This document shows, piece after piece, positions 44,399 through 53,811 of a stretch of 64,000 bases of DNA. The notes below the pieces were generated by a model. The model made no database searches and was not told where the DNA came from. It saw nothing but the letters and a program-made list of their open reading frames with translations. The translations under genes were made by a program, and so were the position numbers. The first letter of the stretch is position 1, and each line of letters begins with the position of its first letter. Origin of the DNA: GCA-002726655 sp046582185 (GTDB lineage Bacteria; Pseudomonadota; Gammaproteobacteria; Pseudomonadales; Azotimanducaceae); the NCBI GenBank assembly GCA_046582185.1, contig JAYGEX010000038.1, forward strand, positions 33,654-97,653, written 5' to 3'.

Positions 44399-46042
44399 AA
44401 ATTCGATATTGCCCATTCGCTCTGTTAGCAGCGCATTTTCACGATAATCAATTGGCAACACTATCAGGCTTGGTCCTTTTTCGTTTAGTGCAGTAGTAAT
44501 CGTACCCAGCAAATCATCCGCATTAGTGACATGGTGACCGTGCCAGCGAAAGGCGCTGGCCAGCTGCATCCAGTCAGGATTATCAAAGCTAAGATCTGTG
44601 TGCTTGCCAAACTCATTGGTTTGTTTCCAGGCGATAAGACCATACATATTGTCTTCCCATACCATGACCGTCATGTTGCAATTCAAGCGCTTTGCGGTCT
44701 CCATTTCCTGAACGTTCATCAGGAACCCCGCGTCTCCACAGATCGAAAGAATATGTTTGTCCGGGTACAACAATGAGGCTGAGACTGCGCCTGGCAATGC
44801 AAAACCCATCGAACAAAAACCATTGGGAATCAGGCAAGTATTGGGTTCATGACATTGATAGTGTCTGGCAATCCACATCTTGTGTGCGCCGACATCGGAC
44901 ATCAGGATGCCATCTGAATCCATCGCCTCCCTTACATCCCACAACACTTTTTGCGGGCGGATGGGACCCTCACCAGAGTCATCTTTGTATTCAGTAATTT
45001 CAGCCCACATATCCTTGCGCGCCTGAGCCTGCAAACTAAGATCCCAGTCACCAATACCATCGCGCGTGACTCGCTCATTCAACATCCACAAGGTATTGGC
45101 AAGATCTCCCACGATTTCATACTCCGGATGATAGGCTTCATCGATCTCAGCGGGCGTGAAGTCCGCATGAACGATAGTCTTGTTTCCATCTGCATTCCAC
45201 AAACTTGGATGATATTCCACCATGTCGAAGCCGAGCGTAATAATAACGTCTGCGGCAGCGATCGCGAGAAAGCTGTAATCTTTCGCCTGAAGGCCAATGG
45301 TGTAAAGACAATAATCCGAATCCATATCAACGCAACCTTTGGCCATAAACGTTGATATCACACCAATACCAGTCGCTTCGCAAAACAGCCTGAGCTGTTT
45401 CGATGCACGACGGCGAATACAACCGTTTCCTGCAAGGATCACCGGTCGTTTGGCATTCCTGATCACCTCCCATGCCCGATCCACTGCTTTATCATCACCA
45501 ACAGGGCGACGATAACGAATGGGATTAATGGGTAACTTGTCTGTTTCCCTTTTAGCGATATCTTCTGGCAGCTCGATTAGTACTGCACCGGGCTTCTCCG
45601 AACGAGCAAGGCGAACGGCTTTGCGAATAATTTCCGGGATTGTATTTTCGTTAAGGACTTGCTGCGCCCATTTGGTGACAGGTTCAAACATCCTCACAAC
45701 ATCCATCACTTGATGGGATTCTTTATGCAGACGTTCTGAGGAACCCTGGCCGGTCAGGACCAACATGGGCGCTCTGTCCATATTGGCGTCCGCCACACCG
45801 GTGATCAGATTGGTGGCGCCAGGGCCGAGCGTGCCCAGGCAACCCGCCGGGGTGCCGGTGAGCCGCCCATATATTTCCGCCATAAAAGCCGCGCCCTGTT
45901 CATGGCGGCAAAGAATGAATTTGATGGACTCGGATTCTTCAAGAGACATCATGAAATCAGCATTCTCCTCTCCAGGAACACCGAAAATATACTCAATGCC
46001 TTCTTCTTCCAGACATTTGACGAACAAATCTGATGCTTTCAC
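44390..46042 (-). CDS. Acetolactate synthase large subunit-type ThDP enzyme
   Basis: 550-residue thiamine-diphosphate enzyme of the acetohydroxyacid synthase/pyruvate oxidase group. The activating glutamate is in GVPGEENADFM, RHEQGAAFMAEIYGRLTG follows, and the ThDP/Mg motif is GDAGFLMNVQEMETA ending in WEDN. No regulatory small subunit gene (ilvN/ilvH) is adjacent, and the companion gene is an aldehyde dehydrogenase, so a catabolic acetolactate synthase or another alpha-keto acid ligase/decarboxylase is more likely than branched-chain biosynthesis. The start is GTG at 46042 with GGAGG six bases upstream. Confidence 0.88.
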   Translation of the reverse strand: MKASDLFVKCLEEEGIEYIFGVPGEENADFMMSLEESESIKFILCRHEQGAAFMAEIYGRLTGTPAGCLGTLGPGATNLITGVADANMDRAPMLVLTGQGSSERLHKESHQVMDVVRMFEPVTKWAQQVLNENTIPEIIRKAVRLARSEKPGAVLIELPEDIAKRETDKLPINPIRYRRPVGDDKAVDRAWEVIRNAKRPVILAGNGCIRRRASKQLRLFCEATGIGVISTFMAKGCVDMDSDYCLYTIGLQAKDYSFLAIAAADVIITLGFDMVEYHPSLWNADGNKTIVHADFTPAEIDEAYHPEYEIVGDLANTLWMLNERVTRDGIGDWDLSLQAQARKDMWAEITEYKDDSGEGPIRPQKVLWDVREAMDSDGILMSDVGAHKMWIARHYQCHEPNTCLIPNGFCSMGFALPGAVSASLLYPDKHILSICGDAGFLMNVQEMETAKRLNCNMTVMVWEDNMYGLIAWKQTNEFGKHTDLSFDNPDWMQLASAFRWHGHHVTNADDLLGTITTALNEKGPSLIVLPIDYRENALLTERMGNIEFTI

Positions 46043-46193
46043 GAGGAGCCTCCAATGATGAATTTACCATCTAGAATATTGTACTGGAATCTCGATGAGA
46101 TCTAATGACACAATCATACCGGCTTTACTCACGAATGGAACAAGGCCAGGCATTGGACTATAAATAATTGAACGAATTTGGGAATCAAAACCG

Positions 46194-46577
46194 ATAATTG
46201 GATACATTACGCTTGGCACCAACAATCTTGAACGTGCTAGCAGGTTCTACGACGCCTTGTTAGCTGAAATTGGTGCAAAAAGAGTCATGACCGATGTGCG
46301 AATGTTAGGCTGGGGAACTAACCCGCGAGAGACCATGTTTTCAGTCAACACTCCATTTGATGAAGAAGCAAGCATCGGCAATGGAGTAATGATCGCACTC
46401 AACGTTGAGACCCCGGACGCTGTTGAACGTGTATACAAGAAAGCCCTTGATTTAGGTGCCACCGACGAAGGCGACCCTCATGATCGCGGATCTAGCATGG
46501 GATTCTACGGCGGCTACTTCAGAGACCTTGATGGCAACAAACTGGTGGCATATTGCCTGGGTTACAAACCGGATTGA
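46194..46577 (+). CDS. VOC/glyoxalase-like protein without a canonical start codon
   Basis: About 127 residues of the vicinal-oxygen-chelate fold: IGYITLGTNNLERASRFYDALLAEIGAKR, then GVMIALNVETPDAVERVY and FYGGYFRDLDGNKLVAYCL. Homologues typically begin MIGYVTLGTNDL; here the position of that Met is ATA (46194-46196), preceded by GGGA about ten bases upstream. The only in-frame conventional start is TTG at 46257, which would remove the first beta-strand and helix. So the initiator is either a rare ATA/ATT or has been lost by an ATG-to-ATA change. Reaction unknown. Confidence 0.6.
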   Translation: MIGYITLGTNNLERASRFYDALLAEIGAKRVMTDVRMLGWGTNPRETMFSVNTPFDEEASIGNGVMIALNVETPDAVERVYKKALDLGATDEGDPHDRGSSMGFYGGYFRDLDGNKLVAYCLGYKPD

Positions 46578-46692
46578 TCGTCCTGTGGTAAATCTCTCCA
46601 TCAGTTTCAGAATAGTCACTTATAGAATAGTTGCAATTCCTCCTTAAAACACTGTAAATACTATGGTCTATAGTTAAGTCTCAGGAACACGC

Positions 46693-47955
46693 ATGAGTGA
46701 AGCCATAACAATTAAGGCAGCAGAGATCCCGGACCCGTATTCAATACCACTGGAAGAACTCACCGTAGTCAATCCGGCACTGTTTCAGGCCGATGCTCAC
46801 TGGGCCTATTTCGAACGACTGCGCAAGGAAGATCCAGTTCATCTCAACGACGATGATGAGTATGGCAGGCATTGGTCTGTCACAAAGTTCAACGACATCA
46901 TGGAGGTGGACAAACACAATGAAATCTATTCATCAGAAGGCGGGATAACCCTCGGCCTTCCTGCCAGCCGACAACATGAGCGAAGTGAATTCAAAACCAC
47001 GAGTTTCATTGGTATGGATCCGCCAAAACATGACATACAACGAGCCACCGTATCGCCTGTGGTTGCACCAACAAACCTGGCCATAATGGAGGCCACAATC
47101 CGGAAACGCGTCTGCACCATTCTCGATTCCCTGCCCGAGGATGAAGAATTTGACTGGGTGGACAAAGTCTCGATTGAACTAACCACGCAAATGCTTGCAA
47201 CCCTGTTTGACTTCCCGTTCGAGGACAGGCGACTGTTAACTCACTGGTCTGATACCGCAACAGCCGGGATCGAAAGTGGCATGGACTACAAAGAGCGACA
47301 TGCTGAACTCCTGAAGTGTCTGGAATATTTTACGCGGCTCTGGAATGAGCGAGTGAATGAACCGCCCAGAACCGATCTGATCTCTATGCTCGCTCACGGA
47401 GAAAGTACCCGCAATATGCAGCCAATGGACTTTCTCGGCAACCTGCTGCTGCTCATTATTGGCGGCAATGATACAACCAGAAATTCGATTAGCGGCGGCC
47501 TGCTTGCGCTGAACCAGAATCCGGATCAGTACCAGAAGCTGCGTGAAAATCCCAGTTTAATACCCAAGCTTGTGCCTGAAATCATCCGTTGGCAGACGCC
47601 TCTCGCCTATATGAGTCGTACTGCGACCCACGACACGGTACTTGGCGGCAAACAAATCAAGGAAGGTGATAAAGTCATTATGTGGTACGTCTCTGGCAAC
47701 AGGGATGAAGAAGTGATCGAGAAGCCAAATGAATTCATCATCGACCGAAAAAATCCGCGCCACCATTTATCCTTTGGATTCGGCATCCATCGGTGCATGG
47801 GTAACAGATTGGCAGAGATGCAGCTGCGCATAGTTTGGCAGGAGATACTCAATCGATTCGAGATGATTGAGGTAATAGGCGAACCGGAGCGGACCTATTC
47901 CACTTTTGTAAAAGGTTTTACAAGTATGCCAGTCAGGTTGCATCTAAAAAAATAG
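46693..47955 (+). CDS. Cytochrome P450, CYP153 type
   Basis: 420-residue soluble P450. Haem ligand Cys368 in FGFGIHRCMGNRLAE, I-helix GGNDTTRNS (about 257-265), and ExxR as EIIR (296-299). Long stretches such as GGNDTTRNS, VPEIIRWQTPLAYM and MWYVSGNRDE match CYP153 alkane/fatty-acid omega-hydroxylases as I recall them. It needs a ferredoxin and ferredoxin reductase, neither of which is encoded nearby. The ATG has AGGA six bases upstream. Probably hydroxylates the terminal carbon of alkanes or similar chains. Confidence 0.9.
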   Translation: MSEAITIKAAEIPDPYSIPLEELTVVNPALFQADAHWAYFERLRKEDPVHLNDDDEYGRHWSVTKFNDIMEVDKHNEIYSSEGGITLGLPASRQHERSEFKTTSFIGMDPPKHDIQRATVSPVVAPTNLAIMEATIRKRVCTILDSLPEDEEFDWVDKVSIELTTQMLATLFDFPFEDRRLLTHWSDTATAGIESGMDYKERHAELLKCLEYFTRLWNERVNEPPRTDLISMLAHGESTRNMQPMDFLGNLLLLIIGGNDTTRNSISGGLLALNQNPDQYQKLRENPSLIPKLVPEIIRWQTPLAYMSRTATHDTVLGGKQIKEGDKVIMWYVSGNRDEEVIEKPNEFIIDRKNPRHHLSFGFGIHRCMGNRLAEMQLRIVWQEILNRFEMIEVIGEPERTYSTFVKGFTSMPVRLHLKK

Positions 47956-48019
47956 AAGGCTTGACTGAAACCAGGAAACTTTCCGTTGTGTTTGCGGACT
48001 AAAGGAACAACTAACAAAA

Positions 48020-48523
48020 ATGAGAACCTCAGTGAAAAATTTACTAGTGAAAAATATAAGATGCCTAATTTCAATGTCGCTCTTCATAGTGCCACTCGCG
48101 ACCTTCGCCAATCACCATGAAAGTATGGATAAGCATGAAGGTATGGAAAAGAGGGTCGAAAAAACAATCATCATCAAAACCGACGGCGATGTAGAAGCGT
48201 CTGCTATTAGTGGTGTGTTGCGCCAGGCCGAGTCAGAGTTACAAGAGGGTGACGAAAATGTCTTTGTCATCATCGACGACGAAGGTAATGTCACTATCGA
48301 GAAAAGTGGAAGCCCGATTGATGGTGAAAAACACAGGATGATGCGAATGCACAGCCGGGGTGAAGGACCACATATGGCTGGCATGCATAAGATGCATCAA
48401 AGCAAACCGATGAACGAAGAAACCGCCAAATGTATTATAAAGAATTTAAACAAGGCGCATTCGGACAAAGCCACTCAATTACTTCAAACCGCTTGTACCG
48501 CGCTTAACCCCACCGAGGAATAA
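48020..48523 (+). CDS. Secreted His/Met-rich hypothetical protein
   Basis: 167 residues. A signal peptide (CLISMSLFIVPLATFA) is followed by a His/Met/Glu-rich mature N-terminus (NHHESMDKHEGMEK), a predicted beta-alpha-beta section (TIIIKTDGDVEASAISGVL, NVFVIIDDEGNVTIEK), a second His/Met cluster (RMMRMHSRGEGPHMAGMHKM) and a helical tail with two cysteines (AKCIIKNLNKAHSDK, TACTAL). The composition suggests periplasmic metal binding (for example copper), which is inference only. Not a family I recognise. It starts 65 bases after the P450 gene, so it may share its transcript. Confidence 0.65.
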   Translation: MRTSVKNLLVKNIRCLISMSLFIVPLATFANHHESMDKHEGMEKRVEKTIIIKTDGDVEASAISGVLRQAESELQEGDENVFVIIDDEGNVTIEKSGSPIDGEKHRMMRMHSRGEGPHMAGMHKMHQSKPMNEETAKCIIKNLNKAHSDKATQLLQTACTALNPTEE

Positions 48524-48652
48524 GCGCAATATCACTGGCCTGGCAGGCCGCGTACAAAGCCCGAAAATATCCCCTTTGGGTTCTACCGAATTCTGATCAC
48601 AGGAATTTTATGGGCGCGGTTGACAGGGATGTCCATCAACAGGATAGCGAAA

Positions 48653-49525
48653 ATGAGTGAGTTTAAAGACAAGGTTGTTATCGTCACCGGTGCCGGTGGG
48701 GGTATTGGTCGACAACATGCACTTGAGTTCGCGAAGCGAGGCGCCAGAGTTCTGGTTAACGATCTTGGCACAGGCGTCCACGGCGACAACGATGGCGGTG
48801 TTAGCCTCGCCGATCAAGTCGTCGAGGAAATCAGGTCCGCTGGTGGCACCGCAGCTGCAAATTACAATTCAGTCGCCGACAAGGACCAGGCCAAAGCCAT
48901 CATTGATCAAGCCGTGTCTGAGTTTGGCAGTCTCGACATCCTGATCAACAATGCCGGTATTCTGCGTAACCGCACCTTCAAGAATATGCCTGTGGAAGAC
49001 TTTGAAATCATTATTCAGGTGCATTTACTAGGCACAAGCTATATGACGCACGCGGCCTGGCCGATCATGTATGAGAAGGGTTACGGGCGAATTGTCCTGA
49101 CCAGCAGTATTTCCGGTATCTATGGAATATTTGGCCAGAGCAGCTACGCCGCCGCAAAAATGGCCATGTTAGGATTGATGAATGTATTGGCACTGGAGGG
49201 CAAGAGTCACAACATTCGTGTTAACTGCCTGGCACCCGGGGCAGATACTCGCATGACTGCATTGGATAAGGAGTTGAACATTGACCCCGAAAAGCCACGG
49301 GACAATATGCACCCGAAACTTATCTCTCCTGCTGCACTTTATCTGTCCGGCGAAAATGCACCCAATGGGATGGTGATCCATGCCATGGGCGGTACTTTTT
49401 ATCGCACCGAGACTTTTCGGAACGCTGGAGTAGATTTAGGTAAAGACGCAAGCTTCGAAGACCTGCTTGAGCATGCCGATTCGTTGCTGGATCTCACAGA
49501 AACCAAAGCCAGGAAAACACCCTGA
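48653..49525 (+). CDS. SDR, (3R)-hydroxyacyl-CoA dehydrogenase type
   Basis: 290 residues. The cofactor motif is TGAGGGIGRQHA and an Asp-containing VLVNDLGTGVHGD follows, typical of the SDR domain of peroxisomal multifunctional enzyme 2. NNAGILRNRTFKNM, the catalytic Ser in LTSSISGIYG and YAAAKMAMLGL are all present, as are NIRVNCLAPGADTRM and the C-terminal extension of the MFE-2-like group. Likely acts on hydroxyacyl-CoA or a steroid-like alcohol. ATG at 48653 with AGGA eight bases upstream is preferred over an earlier in-frame ATG. Confidence 0.9.
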   Translation: MSEFKDKVVIVTGAGGGIGRQHALEFAKRGARVLVNDLGTGVHGDNDGGVSLADQVVEEIRSAGGTAAANYNSVADKDQAKAIIDQAVSEFGSLDILINNAGILRNRTFKNMPVEDFEIIIQVHLLGTSYMTHAAWPIMYEKGYGRIVLTSSISGIYGIFGQSSYAAAKMAMLGLMNVLALEGKSHNIRVNCLAPGADTRMTALDKELNIDPEKPRDNMHPKLISPAALYLSGENAPNGMVIHAMGGTFYRTETFRNAGVDLGKDASFEDLLEHADSLLDLTETKARKTP

Positions 49526-49573
49526 CGCGTTTAATTCCGCCGGGAAATAGGCCTTGGACTAATTACTGAACAG

Positions 49574-50533
49574 TTACGTCAGGATCACCTTTCCTACGAC
49601 CTTCCTGTCCACCAGCAATTGATAAGCTTCTACAACATCATCCATTTCCAGCACATGTGAAATGAATGGCTTAATTCGACCACTGGCAAGCCAGGCCATT
49701 AGAATTTCCGAATTCTTTCGGTTGATATCAGGGCGATATCGTTGTAATCCGCCAAGGGTATAACCAATGACGGAGGCATCTTTCACCAGCAGGTGGTTAG
49801 TCTTGGCAAGCGCCGGTCGCCCCCCGGTGAAACCGACAATCAGAATTCGTCCAAAGGGCGCGATGCAACGCATGGATTCATCGAATACGTCGCCGCCAAC
49901 GGGATCATATATAACATCTGCGCCCAAGCCGCCCGTTAGCTCTTTTACCTGGTCCCGGAAGCCATCGCTATAGTTGACTACATGATCAGCCCCCAGCTTA
50001 GTAACAACCGCAAGCTTCTCATCTGAACTGGCTGTGCCAATTACTCTGGCGCCGAACAACTTACCCATGTCTACTGCAGCGAGTCCAACGCCGCCAGCGG
50101 CACCATGAACCAACAAGGTCTCTCCAGGCTGGAGGTTCGCCCGCTGCAAGCCGTAATATGCTGTTGCATAATTATTACGAAACGAAGCCGCAACTTTCAT
50201 ATCCACACCATCAGGAATTTTCGTTACTGCACTGACCGAAATATTGATCTGTTCAACACACCCACCAGGTGTTAACACCCTGTCACCGACAGCGGCGGTA
50301 GTGACACCTTCCCCAAGTTCCGCAACGATACCTGAGGCCTCACCGCCAACAACAAATGGCAGGCTACCGCTATCCTGATAATTACCGGCTATCCGTACCA
50401 GGTCACTGAACTGAATTCCTCTGGCTTCAATGTTGACCTTTACCTGACCTTCCAAAGGCGCACCGGGCGGATCTATCTCGCGTACTTCCAAATCCTTGTG
50501 GCTACCATGTTTTGTGCAATACACTACTTTCAT
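49574..50533 (-). CDS. Zinc-independent NADPH:quinone oxidoreductase
   Basis: 319-residue medium-chain reductase of the quinone oxidoreductase family, without the zinc ligands of alcohol dehydrogenases. GroES-like domain: IEARGIQFSDLVRIAGNYQ and VGGEASGIVAELGEGV. The NADPH motif is LVHGAAGGVGLAAVDMGKLFGA with the following GTASSDEK. QOR signature AAASFRNNYATAYYGL-like segment is present as KVAASFRNNYATAYYG. Close relatives reduce quinones or 2-enals. Convergent with the SDR gene to its left. Confidence 0.92.
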   Translation of the reverse strand: MKVVYCTKHGSHKDLEVREIDPPGAPLEGQVKVNIEARGIQFSDLVRIAGNYQDSGSLPFVVGGEASGIVAELGEGVTTAAVGDRVLTPGGCVEQINISVSAVTKIPDGVDMKVAASFRNNYATAYYGLQRANLQPGETLLVHGAAGGVGLAAVDMGKLFGARVIGTASSDEKLAVVTKLGADHVVNYSDGFRDQVKELTGGLGADVIYDPVGGDVFDESMRCIAPFGRILIVGFTGGRPALAKTNHLLVKDASVIGYTLGGLQRYRPDINRKNSEILMAWLASGRIKPFISHVLEMDDVVEAYQLLVDRKVVGKVILT

Positions 50534-50578
50534 ATCCTGGACTCTATATAGTTGATATTTCTCTAGTTGGTTTCTAAT

Positions 50579-52405
50579 TTAAGGCTCTTTAACCGAGTCG
50601 ATCCATGCCAGCACACGCAATTCGAGTAATGGCAGAGGCAGTGAACCACTACCCAGAACCGTGTCATGAAAGCCACGATAGTCGAATTTGTCCCCTAGAT
50701 CATTCTGCGCCTTGGCGCGAAGCTCCATTATTTTTATCATGCCGATCTTATATGCGGTCGCCTGGGCAGGATTGTTAAAGTAGCGCCTGATTTCGGACTC
50801 AACAGATGCCTTGGGCCTTGGTGAATTATCCAGTGCATACTCAATCGCCTGTAGCCGTGTCCACTTCCTTGCATGAATACCAGTATCAACGACCAGGCGA
50901 ATTGCTCGCCACATTTCACCAGAGAGGCGGCCGAAATCCGCATAAGCATCTTCATAGAACCCCATATCCTTGGCCAGACGCTCCGCATACAAACCCCAAC
51001 CTTCACTATAAGCAGTGAAGCCATGGTAGGTCCTAAAACGTGGCAGACCTTCAAGTTCCTGTTGAATCGATATTTGCAAGTGATGGCCAGGCAATCCTTC
51101 ATGATAAGCAAGATCTTCAAGGCGGTAGTTCGTCATCGCACCCATATCAATCAAATGAGCATAAAAAACACCAGGACGTGATCCATCTTTACTACCTCGT
51201 CTATAGTGGGCCGCGGCACCAGCTTGCTCCCGGAATGCCTCCACACGCCGAACATCCAATGCCGCTTTAGGCAGTATCCCAAAATACTCTGGCAAACGTG
51301 CCTTCATGCCTGCCAGATGTTCCTTGGCTAACGCTATATAACCTGCCCTGCCCTCATCGGTATTCGGAAAGAAAAATTGTTGGTCGCTTCGCGTAAACTC
51401 AAAGAAATCATTCAAAGAACCTTCAAAGGCGACTCGCGCCATAATGCCTTTCATCTCTGTGCGTAGCCGCGCGACTTCGAGCAGTCCAGTGTCGTGAATT
51501 TCATTTGCCGTAAGCGGCAAGGTCGTCATTACCGACAAGCGATAGTCGTAATACGCCTTGCCATCGGGAAGCGACCAGGCACCTTTCGCGATATCTGATG
51601 TATTATCAATATCAGCCCTAAGCCAGGACAATATTTCTCCGTAGGCATCAAGCAGGCTACCGGACATCGGTGTTCGTGCATCATTAAGCAAGTGCTCTGC
51701 CTGTTGATGGTCGATCAGTGACGCATCAAGCAGCACACTTACCTTGCCATTGAAGTCTTTCCAAAACGCAGAATCCTGTGGACCTGTATCAAAAGGCAAG
51801 CCGGAAACCACACGGCTAATTTGGCTGATGGCGAGTTCATAATCAAAATAGGGCGCTCTAATACCTAATGCGGCTGAATTCTTCGCCCTCTCGAGATACT
51901 GCAACAGATATCGCCCCGACTGATTTAGGCGCGAGATGTAGGCCTGCGCATCTTCCAGCGTATCTACCCTGTGATAGTTAATCAGATTGTTAGGTAGGCC
52001 AGTATGCGGCCCGCTGCGACCAAAGATATACCTGTGATTTCGATAGGCAACGCCCTGCTCTGAGCGCTCCAAGAGATATACCCACAAATCAAAAGAGACC
52101 TTCCCCTGATCATCCAGATTCTCCCGATCAAATTTGGATTTCATTGTCGCAACGCTTAAACGCCGCCAATTGAGTTGTGTTTCTGACATGGAAAGAGACA
52201 CATCATCCAGCTGGTCATAATCGCTCTTATCACCCAGGCGAGTTTTGGACAGGGGACTGAAATCCAGATAGTCAGAAAATTCTTTATCCAGCCAATTGTT
52301 CAGGCGCAGGGTTTCATCCACCAGAGAGGGTTCGGACTTGACACTTGTCTCTTGCGAACACGCAAACAGCAACAAAACAAAAACCAGTGGAAAAAGCTGT
52401 TTCAT
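50579..52405 (-). CDS. DUF885 lipoprotein (putative metallopeptidase-like)
   Basis: 608 residues. A lipoprotein signal (FVLLLFACSQET, lipidated Cys16) is followed by the DUF885 fold. The family's HExxxxH-type motif is seen as AYHEGLPGHHLQ, together with GWGLYAERLAKDMG, the usual downstream Glu motif. The C-terminus has YKIGMIKIMELRAKAQ. Members are thought to be peptidases of the gluzincin type but few are proven. Located downstream of a transporter and an iminopeptidase-like gene on the same strand. Confidence 0.9.
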   Translation of the reverse strand: MKQLFPLVFVLLLFACSQETSVKSEPSLVDETLRLNNWLDKEFSDYLDFSPLSKTRLGDKSDYDQLDDVSLSMSETQLNWRRLSVATMKSKFDRENLDDQGKVSFDLWVYLLERSEQGVAYRNHRYIFGRSGPHTGLPNNLINYHRVDTLEDAQAYISRLNQSGRYLLQYLERAKNSAALGIRAPYFDYELAISQISRVVSGLPFDTGPQDSAFWKDFNGKVSVLLDASLIDHQQAEHLLNDARTPMSGSLLDAYGEILSWLRADIDNTSDIAKGAWSLPDGKAYYDYRLSVMTTLPLTANEIHDTGLLEVARLRTEMKGIMARVAFEGSLNDFFEFTRSDQQFFFPNTDEGRAGYIALAKEHLAGMKARLPEYFGILPKAALDVRRVEAFREQAGAAAHYRRGSKDGSRPGVFYAHLIDMGAMTNYRLEDLAYHEGLPGHHLQISIQQELEGLPRFRTYHGFTAYSEGWGLYAERLAKDMGFYEDAYADFGRLSGEMWRAIRLVVDTGIHARKWTRLQAIEYALDNSPRPKASVESEIRRYFNNPAQATAYKIGMIKIMELRAKAQNDLGDKFDYRGFHDTVLGSGSLPLPLLELRVLAWIDSVKEP

Positions 52406-52467
52406 AACAAACTCCTGTTAATAATCACATCGGAAGTGGATGCGAATTCTGACAATGCATCGGTAAG

Positions 52468-53808
52468 CTAAAAAAAGAACAACGCAGTGGCAAAAATAAG
52501 GCCACTGTAAAACAGGGCGATAAAGCAATAACCCATCACGGCTCGCAGGGGAACCTGGGCGATGGCTATCACTGGCACAATACTTAAGGGTTGAATAAGG
52601 TTGGTCCACTGATCGCCCAGCGCCACCGCCATCGCAACCCTCGGCAGATTGGCCCCGAGTTCTTGGGCTGCCGCCATCATAATCGGCCCCTGAACCGCCC
52701 ACTGGCCGCCGCCAGACGGGATAAACAAATTAAGCAGACCGCCACTGAGAAAACTGTAAAGAGGCAAAGTATTGGCATTTGATGCTTGAACAAAGAATTC
52801 AACCAGCAAGGCAACCAGCCCGGAACCTGCCATCACCGCAGCTATACCGGCGTAAAATGGATATTGCAACAGGAACACTGATGCAACCCTGCCTCCTTCA
52901 ATAATAATCTGAATATAGCGATATGGGGAGCCGGCCAACAAAAGGCCTGCAAACAGGAAGGAAAAATTGAAAATATCCAGCGTAAGGCCTAAGCCCTCTT
53001 CCACAAAATGAATCCAGATATATGCCAGACCGATTATAATAATCGCAAGACTCAAGAGCCGAGAATTTTCTAAGCGCTCCGCCGGAGTAATATTGTCAGG
53101 AGCTGGGCTTGCCCCATCGTCTGTATCTTCTTTCTCAGCCGGCAGCTTATGCGGAAACTCCTGAACATCACCATCCTGAGGATGCAGCGAGGCCATAACA
53201 AAGGGCATCGTTACAAGCACGAAGAACGCAAGCAGCATATTCCATGGAGTAAACAATGTTTCCGTGATGGGTATCACTCCGGTCAGCGACTGCAAAAAAT
53301 GGCCGGGCGTTGCCAGGGTCAAACCAATGGAGCTGGACAATCCCTGGTGCCACAAGACAAACCCTGAAAAGGATGAAGCAACCAGCAGTGGGTAATGCAC
53401 AACGACGCCACTTCGGCGACAGGATTCGCCAACCGCTCTGGCAATTATACCTGCCGTAATCAACGAGAGACCCCAGGATACCAGCGCGCACATACCGGTA
53501 ATAAAACAAACAATCATATACGCAGCTGTAGGCGTCTTAACCATCGCTGCTATTTTTAACAGCAAGTTGCGTATTGGCTGCGTATTTGCCAGAGCATATC
53601 CCAACAACAAGGTCAGAGTGATCTGGTTTGTGAATTTCAAGAGATTCCAGAAACCGCTTCCCCAGGAAATAACTGTCTCTTTAGGGCTGAAGCTGCCTAC
53701 TGAGATGGCAAGGGCAAAGGTGAACAGGGTAAGGACAATCGCAATAACGAAAGAATCCGGAATCCAGCGCATGAAAAAATGCACCATGCGATCAACCAGT
53801 TTATTCAC
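52468..53808 (-). CDS. AtoE-type short-chain fatty acid transporter
   Basis: 446-residue polytopic protein of the AtoE family. Motifs are RMVHFFMRWIPDSFVIAIVLTLFTF, SGFWNLLKFTNQITLTLLLGYAL, SWGLSLITAGIIARAV and IPSGGGQWAVQGPIMMAAA. E. coli AtoE takes up short-chain fatty acids; bacterial relatives include dicarboxylate or amino-acid carriers, so the cargo is not certain. It begins 3 bases after the iminopeptidase-like gene and is 62 bases from the DUF885 gene, probably one operon. Confidence 0.9.
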   Translation of the reverse strand: MNKLVDRMVHFFMRWIPDSFVIAIVLTLFTFALAISVGSFSPKETVISWGSGFWNLLKFTNQITLTLLLGYALANTQPIRNLLLKIAAMVKTPTAAYMIVCFITGMCALVSWGLSLITAGIIARAVGESCRRSGVVVHYPLLVASSFSGFVLWHQGLSSSIGLTLATPGHFLQSLTGVIPITETLFTPWNMLLAFFVLVTMPFVMASLHPQDGDVQEFPHKLPAEKEDTDDGASPAPDNITPAERLENSRLLSLAIIIIGLAYIWIHFVEEGLGLTLDIFNFSFLFAGLLLAGSPYRYIQIIIEGGRVASVFLLQYPFYAGIAAVMAGSGLVALLVEFFVQASNANTLPLYSFLSGGLLNLFIPSGGGQWAVQGPIMMAAAQELGANLPRVAMAVALGDQWTNLIQPLSIVPVIAIAQVPLRAVMGYCFIALFYSGLIFATALFFF

Positions 53809-53811
53809 GAG

